From positions 1 to 22,157 of the IMG/VR virus record IMGVR_UViG_3300010885_013200: DNA of 22,157 nucleotides, one strand, 5' to 3'. Shown piece by piece: positions 6,532-13,457 of this stretch. The notes under the pieces are model-generated. The model worked only from the letters and a program-made list of their open reading frames with translations, ran no database searches and was not told the origin of the DNA. Made by a program: the position numbers and the translations under genes. Numbering within the stretch: position 1 is the first letter of the stretch; every line of letters starts with the position of its first letter. Origin of the DNA: a virus.

Positions 6532-7389
6532 ATGGCTGATAATAATCCTTTCTGGAACAAACTTACAAAACCTATTCGCGATACAAAGATTAACAATATT
6601 ATTGACTCGTTATCAGTATACGAAACGTCACCCTGGGATAAAAATTTTAACTTTATGGAAAGGCTAGCGCCTAAGCAAAAGTTATTTTTAAAATTAACTA
6701 ATTGGCTATCTCCGTACTTCTCTGGATTTAATCAACTTCCGGAAAAATATATATGCAATGGAAATTCTGATTCATTAAATCATATTTTTATGGATCAAAA
6801 ATTTAAACGTGTATTTACGCTCGATAACGAATATAGCTATTATGGATATCTATGTCAGTCACTAGGTATAGAAAAAAAGATATTCACTATTGATACTATT
6901 GATCAAATAACTGAAGATGATTTGGTTTGTATCAGTGTACCTAATTCATACGATGGAAGAGTTGATAACCGACAAGATATTATATCTATATTACAGGATA
7001 GAAATATTCCAATTTACATAGATGTTGCCTACTGCGGATTAACTACACCGTTTAAAATTAATATTAAATCTACTAGCAATACATATTTTGCATTTACATT
7101 TAGCAAGTCTTTAAGTACGAGCTTTAATCGTATTGCTGTACTATATGCTGGACAGCCTGTTCCAGGATTGGAGATTATGAACAAAGTTGGTTATGTTAAT
7201 CTTTCAGGGGTAAAGATAGTAAATGCACTTATGGACCAATTACCATGCGACTACATATATCAAACATATGTAAACCAGTATGCTGATATTTGCAAAAGAT
7301 TAAATCTAACCCCAACTGATTGTATTTTATTTGCGCACGACGGCGATCAACAGAAGTTTTGCGTATCTGAAGAATACGTTACCGAATAA
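6532..7389 (+). CDS. Short PLP-dependent aminotransferase-like protein (fold type I)
   Basis: A 285-residue protein with the class I/II aminotransferase landmarks in order: ICNGNSDSLNHIF (75-87), like the cofactor phosphate loop; VPNSYDGR (136-143), like the NPxNPTG region with N138; YIDVAYCG with D164 and Y167, which contact the pyridine ring; and FTFSKSLSTSFNRIAVLYA with probable Schiff-base lysine K192 and R200. The nearest look is histidinol-phosphate aminotransferase. It is about 70-100 residues shorter than usual, and the C-terminal substrate-binding domain is reduced. It may be a specialised enzyme or have lost transamination. The start follows the previous stop by one base. Its end overlaps the minus-strand gene by 11 bp. 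Confidence 0.72.
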   Translation: MADNNPFWNKLTKPIRDTKINNIIDSLSVYETSPWDKNFNFMERLAPKQKLFLKLTNWLSPYFSGFNQLPEKYICNGNSDSLNHIFMDQKFKRVFTLDNEYSYYGYLCQSLGIEKKIFTIDTIDQITEDDLVCISVPNSYDGRVDNRQDIISILQDRNIPIYIDVAYCGLTTPFKINIKSTSNTYFAFTFSKSLSTSFNRIAVLYAGQPVPGLEIMNKVGYVNLSGVKIVNALMDQLPCDYIYQTYVNQYADICKRLNLTPTDCILFAHDGDQQKFCVSEEYVTE

Positions 7390-7912
7390 ACTCGTGCTCT
7401 ACGTTTTCCCCAATAGCTAGTATATTCTGTTGGCATTCTGGATTATCGTAGTCATCGCACACCCAAACTGCATTATCCCACACTTCACAGTTAACGCCTC
7501 TGGCTTTAATGTAAGATCCTAACTGTCCAAGGGTGTTTTTATATCCAAGTTTTCTTGATATAATGGCAGATCTAAAATCAGGTAAAGTTCTGCAAAAATT
7601 AACTTGTTGCATTATCATGTCAGTCCAAAATTCTTCAATACGTTTTGTAAATACATCTTTAGGGACAGGTTTAAAGACTCTATTCAATACTCTGTATACG
7701 CCAACTGGCCAATATGTTTTCCTGGCAATACTACTGCATAAGTACACTGTATCGACCGAACAGCTCATACTGTATGCAACTATTTCGGATTTGTTAAATC
7801 TTTCTCTATAGTTGATTGACAAGGGGTGATTAGACGTTGCGATTTGTAATCTTGCAGAGTCGAACCGGTCTTGTAAATCATTATCAGTAATCCAGGTAAA
7901 AGTATTAATCAT
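7379..7912 (-). CDS. Unknown protein, possible GNAT-fold acyltransferase (177 aa)
   Basis: A 177-residue minus-strand protein of uncertain family. Hydrophobic beta-type segments alternate with helices. FWTDMIMQQVNFCRTLP followed by SAIISRKLGYKNTLGQLGSYIKARG is similar in layout to GNAT-like proteins encoded by phages (long helix, then an R-K-rich turn and strand). I place it with the genes at 9267 and 12028 only on this layout, not on residue identity. Its ATG (complement of 7910-7912) abuts the ATG of the plus-strand gene at 7913, making CATATG. No Shine-Dalgarno sequence is evident. It converges with and overlaps the aminotransferase-like gene by 11 bp. Confidence 0.6.
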   Translation of the reverse strand: MINTFTWITDNDLQDRFDSARLQIATSNHPLSINYRERFNKSEIVAYSMSCSVDTVYLCSSIARKTYWPVGVYRVLNRVFKPVPKDVFTKRIEEFWTDMIMQQVNFCRTLPDFRSAIISRKLGYKNTLGQLGSYIKARGVNCEVWDNAVWVCDDYDNPECQQNILAIGENVEHEFIR

Positions 7913-8605
7913 ATGAATAGTTTTGAACTTTATAGTAAACTTAAAAAAATACCGTTCCTAAAGATAGGTCAGGTAGACTATTTAGACAATCTCAAACTAC
8001 TACTACCGCAGTTACGGAATCGACCAGTAGCACCATTTAGATATGATGAGAATCAATCCCCAACATTACTCTCATTAGGGGTAAATGTAGAAAGCATATA
8101 CGACTCTACAGATATAGAATTAGGATCTATATCATCAACTATACTTAAAAGCAGCCCCTGGAAAAACTGTATTCCTAAAACTCTTGCTAATGATTTTCCT
8201 TTATTGAAAAAAGTTGTTGATGATTATATAGATGTTCCTGGTAGGTGCAGGCTTAGTGTCTTACCGCCTGGCAGCCAGGTTAGATGGCACTGTCACGGAT
8301 ACTTACATACATTACCATCACTAACTGAAGTAATATTGCACATGCCGATACAATCAATTAATGTTGCAGCCAGAGTTGCTGATAGTAATTATAATAAAAT
8401 ATACGAAAGCATGTTTAACGAAGGTGAAGTTTGGTATTTAAATACTTGGTTACCACATAGTTTTGATAATCGCGGCCCGTTAGATAGATATCATCTTTGG
8501 ATGAATGCATACTTAACTGATAAACTAGGTGAAAACGTAAATCTTAAATTGAATTCTTTATTAGAAGATGCAGTAGCCAAGTATGAAGGTCCTTTAGTAA
8601 CATGA
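7913..8605 (+). CDS. Aspartyl/asparaginyl beta-hydroxylase-like oxygenase with HCH iron motif
   Basis: A 230-residue protein matching the aspartyl/asparaginyl beta-hydroxylase family. CRLSVLPPGSQVRWHCHG (residues 112-129) is the first iron strand, with H126-C-H128 in place of the usual HxD. TEVILHMPIQS is the next core strand, GEVWYLNTWLPHSFDNRG carries the distal H182, and R192 in DRYHLWMNAYL is the 2OG-binding arginine. The family hydroxylates Asp/Asn or related side chains using Fe(II), oxygen and 2-oxoglutarate. Replacement of Asp by His is notable, since some relatives work without the carboxylate ligand. The start codon is back-to-back with the minus-strand gene; the 3' end overlaps the next gene by ATGA. 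Confidence 0.8.
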   Translation: MNSFELYSKLKKIPFLKIGQVDYLDNLKLLLPQLRNRPVAPFRYDENQSPTLLSLGVNVESIYDSTDIELGSISSTILKSSPWKNCIPKTLANDFPLLKKVVDDYIDVPGRCRLSVLPPGSQVRWHCHGYLHTLPSLTEVILHMPIQSINVAARVADSNYNKIYESMFNEGEVWYLNTWLPHSFDNRGPLDRYHLWMNAYLTDKLGENVNLKLNSLLEDAVAKYEGPLVT

Positions 8606-9291
8606 AAAATACAAAGTACATGATGACTGCTACTACCAGTCTTCCATCTATGTCTCAATCATTAATAGATCAATTGTTGAAATGGCATGATGCAAATAAA
8701 ACAGTACTTGTTAACAAAGGAGCAAATGCGTTATATTCTCCCTGGGTATCTACAAAAATACGTGATGGTGACCTAAAAGAAAATATAATTTATAATATTC
8801 CTAATACAATTCCTGGGACACAATGGAATAAATGTTTTGTTGAAGAGTTTCCACAACTAGTAGAATATTTTAACTGCTTGCCTCTTAAGAGGGTTGATAA
8901 AATTATATTATTAGAAACAACTAAGTCGTGTGTTCCGCACGTTGACCTTAGTAGTTTATATTACAATGACATATCTTTAGAACCAGCTAATTATAGAATG
9001 TCTCTTAGACACGGCAAAAGTAACGGGTTCTATGTACAGCCTGTTCCAGAAGATCAGTTTGGATATCCCCGCAAAGAGCAGTTTAGTCCGTACCCTAAAC
9101 AAAATTACAATCCAGAAGTTGGCAAATGGTGGGTGTTAAACAATTGGTGTTGCCAACACGGTAGTGACTGGATCGAAGGCGATCAAAAAGTTTTAATATC
9201 AGTGCAAGGGACACCATCGTTGAAACATATAGAAGTAATTAATAACGATGTTGAGAATGTGCTGTATTATCCTGGATTAACTACCGGCTGA
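8602..9291 (+). CDS. Divergent 2OG/aspartyl-hydroxylase-like protein
   Basis: A 229-residue protein coupled to the preceding hydroxylase through an ATGA overlap. DKIILLETTKSCVPHVDLSS (residues 99-118) gives H113-V-D115, and GKWWVLNNWCCQHGSDW provides H186; the order matches the hydroxylase fold. The 2OG-binding arginine is less clear: K196 or R132/R136 could substitute. The two tandem oxygenases share architecture but little sequence, so they are not a recent duplication and may act on different positions or form a heteromer. The 3' end overlaps the minus-strand gene at 9267 by 25 bp, and no terminator separates them. Confidence 0.68.
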   Translation: MKNTKYMMTATTSLPSMSQSLIDQLLKWHDANKTVLVNKGANALYSPWVSTKIRDGDLKENIIYNIPNTIPGTQWNKCFVEEFPQLVEYFNCLPLKRVDKIILLETTKSCVPHVDLSSLYYNDISLEPANYRMSLRHGKSNGFYVQPVPEDQFGYPRKEQFSPYPKQNYNPEVGKWWVLNNWCCQHGSDWIEGDQKVLISVQGTPSLKHIEVINNDVENVLYYPGLTTG

Positions 9292-9953
9292 TTTAAATAT
9301 GGAGATTGGACTTCATCAAGGGTCAGTAAATCTTCTTGTATATGCGCAGGTAGATCAGTTCTATATTTTTGTAAGCAAGTAAATCTACAAACTACTGTAT
9401 CTTCTTCAAAGCGTTTTCCTCTAAATAATATCTTTGAATACGCATCTATTTTACTAGTTTCCCCTGCAGGAATGTAATCTTCTACGGTTCTAATATATTT
9501 TCTAGCAAAGTCGAGTCCAAACGTATATCCAACGTTGTTTGCAGTTTTAAATAAATCTCTCATAACCCTACCATTGTTTAATCTAGTATGTCCAACTGAT
9601 CGTAGAAATATAAACGAATACCTGTGCTCCTTTTCTTTTTGTTGTATTAACTCTGCAATATTCATGTATCCGTTTTTGCTAGCATCAAAGTAGTTTACTT
9701 TTCGAAATACTTTTTGATTTAATACTGCATAGTTAGGTAACGTTGGAAAACTATAAAGGCAGATCATGCTAACTGGCTCATCATTTTCGTACCACATGAA
9801 TGTCTCGTGATTAGGCATAGTGATACTCTGGGCCACGTAGTCCATGTAGTCTTTTCTTGGTATCTTAGTTCGACTCATTCCAATTCGTTGATCTCCAGGC
9901 CCAACTAACGAATCGATTAGTCCAATGTCATCTAGTGTAAGTAATTTATGCAT
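9267..9953 (-). CDS. Probable GNAT-fold acyltransferase-like protein (228 aa)
   Basis: A 228-residue minus-strand protein. The central order fits the GNAT fold as seen in large-phage proteins: FMWYENDEPVSMICLYSFP (strand pair), NGYMNIAELIQQKEKEHRYS (helix), FIFLRSVGHTRLNNGRVMRD (strand, then possible acyl-CoA contact region). I do not see the classical Q/R-x-x-G-x-G/A acetyl-CoA loop, so the call is tentative. GNAT enzymes acylate amines; homoserine-lactone synthases and N-acyl amino acid synthases are acyl-ACP-using relatives. This gives a possible but unproven link to the ketoacyl synthase gene that diverges from it. Upstream on its strand lie AAGGAG (12 bases) and AGAG (5 bases) before the ATG. 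Confidence 0.6.
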   Translation of the reverse strand: MHKLLTLDDIGLIDSLVGPGDQRIGMSRTKIPRKDYMDYVAQSITMPNHETFMWYENDEPVSMICLYSFPTLPNYAVLNQKVFRKVNYFDASKNGYMNIAELIQQKEKEHRYSFIFLRSVGHTRLNNGRVMRDLFKTANNVGYTFGLDFARKYIRTVEDYIPAGETSKIDAYSKILFRGKRFEEDTVVCRFTCLQKYRTDLPAHIQEDLLTLDEVQSPYLNQPVVNPG

Positions 9954-9961
9954 AAAATCTC

Positions 9962-9990
9962 TTGACTCCTTACTGTTAATTATATATAAT
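9962..9990 (+). promoter_or_regulatory. Sigma-70 promoter for the ketoacyl synthase gene
   Basis: TTGACT (9962-9967), 17 bp, then TATAAT (9985-9990) inside TATATATAAT. The palindromic -10 also reads TATAAT on the minus strand, but no -35 box fits there. The leader to the ATG at 10021 is about 23 bases with only a weak GGAA before the start. Confidence 0.88.
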
Positions 9991-10020
9991 GTTATGTAGG
10001 TATTCTAAAACTGGAAATGT

Positions 10021-11238
10021 ATGAATAATAAAATTGTAATAACTGGAATGCAGGTATGGGATTCGATTGGTACTGATGTAGCATCAAACTTTCAGACTAT
10101 CCTAAAAGAAAAACATCGATTGCCGCAGTCCTTGACTAATCATAATATTGGGTGGGATCGAAATGAAATGAACGATCAGTATTATGGTTTTGTATTATCA
10201 AATAATCCAGGTCTTGAAGATCAAGTAAAGAAGTATCGAGAGAAAGAATTAAATGCAGAAGTTATCAAAGCTGCATTGTATGTTGCAACAAAAGCAATTG
10301 AGCAAGCTGGCCTAGTTGAAAACAAATATCGAATTGGTGGCTTTGGCACTTCATTATTTTCAGCAGCCGACGTACTGGCAAGATCAGTAGACGGATTCAA
10401 AAAGGGTAGAGCTAGATGTCACCCAGATGATCACTTCTATCAAAATAGTGAATTTTTAATTTCAATGATCAGTAAGTATTTTGATTTAAACGGATTAACT
10501 TCTTCTATCTCAGCAACTTGCAGTAGTGGGCTTGTTGGCCTTGAACTAGGGTCAGCATTGATTAAACAAGGGTTACTTGATCAAGTAATTCTTATCTGTG
10601 CGGACTTACCCACGGACCCGTACGCTATCTATAGAATGAACAGTGTTAGAGCATTAAGCAAATCAAATATTAGCAAGCCATTTGATATTACTAGAGATGG
10701 CATTGTAATGGGCGACGGCATTGCAACATTTGTTATTGAGTCCGAACATACTGCTATTCAACGTGGCGCAAAGATACTTGCGAAAATCGAAGGAAGCGGC
10801 TCAGCAAATTCTAACATGCATCCGACAAATCCTGGCATGATGACTGATGCATATTATCTAGCATTTAAATCTGCAATGGAAACAAGCGGCCTTAAACCAG
10901 AAGACATTGACTGGATTTCAGCACATGCCACTAGTACACCCGATGGAGATAGAGTTGAAGATCAGATTATGTCTGAGTTATTGCCGGGCAAATCAATGAC
11001 TTCGTTTAAAGGACACATCGGCCATACTATGGCTGCAAGTAGTGCTATTGAGTTAATTTACACTATAGAGGCAATGAAAAATAAAATCATCCCTCATGTT
11101 GCTAACACTATTGAAGTAGACAATACTGATTCTAAACTAACCATTGTTTTAGAAAACACTCCAAATCAATCAAAATATGTTTTAAAGAATAGTTACGGCT
11201 TTGGTGGCAGAGCCAACTCTATTATTGTTAGCGTGTAA
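10021..11238 (+). CDS. 3-oxoacyl-[acyl-carrier-protein] synthase, FabF (KAS II) type
   Basis: At 405 residues this is full length for FabF (about 413). The thiolase-fold catalytic set is complete: C167 in ISATCSSG, H302 in SAHATSTPDGD, K330 in SFKGH, H335 in IGHTMAAS, and the glycine-rich NSYGFGGRANS near the C-terminus. Such enzymes decarboxylate malonyl-ACP and condense it with an acyl thioester, elongating fatty acids or polyketides. Two changes from FabF are AHATST (for HGTST) and the replaced AAG after the second His. No ACP, ketoreductase or dehydratase gene is in the window, so host ACP and reductive enzymes would be needed. It has its own consensus promoter, and its stop abuts the stop of the minus-strand oxygenase. 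Confidence 0.93.
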   Translation: MNNKIVITGMQVWDSIGTDVASNFQTILKEKHRLPQSLTNHNIGWDRNEMNDQYYGFVLSNNPGLEDQVKKYREKELNAEVIKAALYVATKAIEQAGLVENKYRIGGFGTSLFSAADVLARSVDGFKKGRARCHPDDHFYQNSEFLISMISKYFDLNGLTSSISATCSSGLVGLELGSALIKQGLLDQVILICADLPTDPYAIYRMNSVRALSKSNISKPFDITRDGIVMGDGIATFVIESEHTAIQRGAKILAKIEGSGSANSNMHPTNPGMMTDAYYLAFKSAMETSGLKPEDIDWISAHATSTPDGDRVEDQIMSELLPGKSMTSFKGHIGHTMAASSAIELIYTIEAMKNKIIPHVANTIEVDNTDSKLTIVLENTPNQSKYVLKNSYGFGGRANSIIVSV

Positions 11239-11988
11239 TTAATAAGTTTCTAGTTTATCTATACCTAACTGTGTTCTAAACTCGTCAGTGAATGTCCCGT
11301 CAACTCTAAGGCTCCACGTCATTTTAGAGTTAGGATGGCCACCATGCATATCTAAGTCATTAAAAAATGCTGCCTTAGCCGTGACCGGATGTTCGACATC
11401 CGCAATTTCGTCGTATATAAAGAAATCTTTTACACCGCATGGATTAATCCAAAGGAACTCATTTTTATGAGGAATAATTTTTGTACCATCCCTGTGAGTA
11501 AGTATTTTACAATCGTGCTCGTGCAGGAAAAATACAATACGCCCTATTTCTTTAAACGGTAGTTTATAAATCCATTCAATTAGTGTTGGAAAATATTTTT
11601 CATTTTCTGTGAACTTAGTTTCAGACTCTTTTCCTTTATTTAGGTAACTAGCTTCGTTTAGTTTAGGATTTTTGTAATCTCTAATATATACTACCGAACT
11701 AGCACTGTACATTCCGTTGTATAATTTAAAATATAAAGACCTTTGATTTCTACTTAATGAGTTAAACAATTCTCGCTCTTTGTTAGATAAAAATTCATTC
11801 TCGCATTTTACTCTAAGTTCTAAATAGTTCCCGTACTTCTCATTGTCTTTTATGCCTGGACCGTACAGGCCAGCTTGTATATTACTTTGTACTATACCAT
11901 AACATATTTCTCTTTCTAAAGAAATAATACCCTGCAAGTCGATGTACGCATCTGCGTTAATATAAGGGGAGCCGTTGATTCCGTTCAT
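11239..11988 (-). CDS. 2OG/Fe(II) oxygenase-like protein, minus strand
   Basis: The open frame extends to 12033, but the Met at 11988 has AAAGG about nine bases upstream on its strand, giving 249 residues; the longer N-terminus is hydrophobic by accident of AT-rich leader. The iron motif is H165-R-D167 (KILTHRDGTK), with H215 or H218 (DLDMHGGHPN) and R228 (WSLRVDGTF). IGRIVFFLHEHDC precedes the HxD and is a core strand. The N-terminal 140 residues are rich in Tyr, Asn and Glu and are unassigned. The reaction is likely hydroxylation or desaturation using 2-oxoglutarate; substrate unknown. It ends immediately next to the ketoacyl synthase stop (11238/11239), with no terminator between. Confidence 0.75.
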   Translation of the reverse strand: MNGINGSPYINADAYIDLQGIISLEREICYGIVQSNIQAGLYGPGIKDNEKYGNYLELRVKCENEFLSNKERELFNSLSRNQRSLYFKLYNGMYSASSVVYIRDYKNPKLNEASYLNKGKESETKFTENEKYFPTLIEWIYKLPFKEIGRIVFFLHEHDCKILTHRDGTKIIPHKNEFLWINPCGVKDFFIYDEIADVEHPVTAKAAFFNDLDMHGGHPNSKMTWSLRVDGTFTDEFRTQLGIDKLETY

Positions 11989-12027
11989 AATAATAGCCTT
12001 TATTTTTATTAATAGATAAATTAATTT

Positions 12028-12648
12028 ATGCAAACGATGGCCTTACCCAAAAATAAAATCCAACGATTAGACCTCTCACATTGGAAAGATATAGAAGATT
12101 TATATTTTGCGTGTGAAGATGCAGTTAGGTCACGCATTATTGCAAAGGGTGTTGATAAGCCTGCAGAACCTGAAGCTGTTGAAAAGATTTGGCAGTTATG
12201 GAGTAACGCTATAAAACGATATTACCTAATAGGGGACGAATTTCACTACCTATACGGAATATGGGACAATGAAAACGTTCTACAAACTATGTTAGGTTGG
12301 CGCTGTGACTTGCCAGCACCCTACAATAACGATTGGGTTATTGTTTACATGAAAAGTAGACCGGAATCAACATTAGGTTTTTTAGAACCGTTATGGAGAT
12401 TAATGTTCGAACAATGTGAAACTAGAGGGTTTGATAAATGGCATGCAATAGTGTCTAAGGATCGATATACAAAGTTTGATGCATTTGAAAGGAGGTTTAC
12501 TCCCGACATCCATAGTCGATATAAATACGAAACACTAGTAGATATGCCACCAGAGACACAGCCAACTATCGAATGGGTATGGGCTATGATGGGCCGAAAT
12601 CTATTAAAATCGCACCACGAAGTTAGAACAGGAACCCGTATCAAATGA
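12028..12648 (+). CDS. Probable GNAT-fold protein, first gene of the desaturase operon
   Basis: A 206-residue protein resembling phage GNAT-like proteins in layout. ACEDAVRSRII is helix 1; HYLYGIWDNENVLQTMLGWR is a strand pair with a turn; WVIVYMKSRPESTLGFLEPL leads into a helix (WRLMFEQCETRG); then strand HAIVSKDRY and a C-terminal RYKYETLVDMPP. No clear acetyl-CoA pyrophosphate loop is visible, so the call is tentative. No Shine-Dalgarno sequence is seen before ATG 12028; ATG 12037 is an alternative start. It overlaps the desaturase gene by ATGA and is probably cotranscribed with it and the hydroxylase at 13444. This makes an acyl-related role attractive but unproven. Confidence 0.62.
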   Translation: MQTMALPKNKIQRLDLSHWKDIEDLYFACEDAVRSRIIAKGVDKPAEPEAVEKIWQLWSNAIKRYYLIGDEFHYLYGIWDNENVLQTMLGWRCDLPAPYNNDWVIVYMKSRPESTLGFLEPLWRLMFEQCETRGFDKWHAIVSKDRYTKFDAFERRFTPDIHSRYKYETLVDMPPETQPTIEWVWAMMGRNLLKSHHEVRTGTRIK

Positions 12649-13457
12649 TCAATACCTCAGAAATGTTTATTCCTATTAGGAAGAACTTACTTTTAACTGC
12701 TAATCTAACACTGATTAATATCCCTATTTGGATCATAGGGTTATCTAGCTTGTATCTATTAGCAACTGATTTTGAAGTCTACAAACTCGCATTGTTTTTA
12801 GGTGGTTATTTCTTTTTTAACATACTAGGAATTACTGCCGGGTTTCATCGATATTTTTGCCACAAGAGTTTTAAAGTTAGCAAATGGAAAGAACTGCTAA
12901 TGATGCTTGCAGGAACTTTGGCAGCACAGGGCCCTATTATTTACTGGGTGGCATTACACAGAGGATATCATCATAGACATGCTGACGGCCCAGAAGATCC
13001 ACATAGTCCAATACATGGATTTTGGCATAGCTTTGTGCTATGGATGTTTAGATTGTCTCCTACTGCCATCAGTCTAAAGACTGCTGTGGATTTGTTAAGA
13101 AATAAAAATGCTATGTTTATGAGTAAACATTACAGAGCCATAGTATTAACTTTTTGGGCAATTGCATTATTCATTAGTGTTGACTTCTTTTTGTTCGGAG
13201 TAATGTTACCAACACTAGTTACTATCTGCACGTACAACATAACAAATAGTGCTACTCATATAAAGTCGTTGGGTTATACTAATTTTAAGACTAGAGATAA
13301 CAGTGTAAACTCTCCGTGGTTGTGGCCATTTGTACTAGGCGAGTGCTGGCATAACAATCATCATGGTCGTGCAGGCGACTACAGCCTTAAACAAAAATGG
13401 TGGGAACTAGACCCAGCTGGAGCATTTATTACCGTGTTTAAAGATGGCGATAGATAA
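12645..13457 (+). CDS. Membrane fatty-acyl desaturase (delta-9/stearoyl-CoA type)
   Basis: A 270-residue membrane protein with the three histidine boxes of di-iron acyl desaturases: H68-RYFC-H73 (HX4H) in GITAGFHRYFCHKSFK, H105-RGY-HH (H109, H110), and H236-NN-HH (H239, H240) in GECWHNNHHGRAG. Hydrophobic spans at about 17-40, 45-66, 87-104 and 165-198 fit the four-helix topology with boxes on the cytoplasmic side. Enzymes of this family insert a cis double bond into saturated acyl-CoA, acyl-ACP or lipid-linked chains, using oxygen and electrons from ferredoxin or cytochrome b5. No electron donor gene is visible, so a host partner is implied. At 270 aa it is slightly short. It overlaps both neighbours (4 bp and 14 bp). 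Confidence 0.95.
   Translation: MINTSEMFIPIRKNLLLTANLTLINIPIWIIGLSSLYLLATDFEVYKLALFLGGYFFFNILGITAGFHRYFCHKSFKVSKWKELLMMLAGTLAAQGPIIYWVALHRGYHHRHADGPEDPHSPIHGFWHSFVLWMFRLSPTAISLKTAVDLLRNKNAMFMSKHYRAIVLTFWAIALFISVDFFLFGVMLPTLVTICTYNITNSATHIKSLGYTNFKTRDNSVNSPWLWPFVLGECWHNNHHGRAGDYSLKQKWWELDPAGAFITVFKDGDR

Noticed and set aside
7533-7811. Plus-strand frame inside the 7379(-) gene
   Set aside because: Shadow frame with no ribosome-binding site; the minus-strand protein is longer and joins its neighbours tightly.
9267-9953. Acyl-homoserine-lactone synthase
   Set aside because: The N-terminal R-x2-F-x2-W signature is not seen; only a general GNAT layout can be argued.
12345-12644. Minus-strand frame opposite the 12028 gene
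   Set aside because: Lies entirely within a coding gene with better start, coupling and composition.
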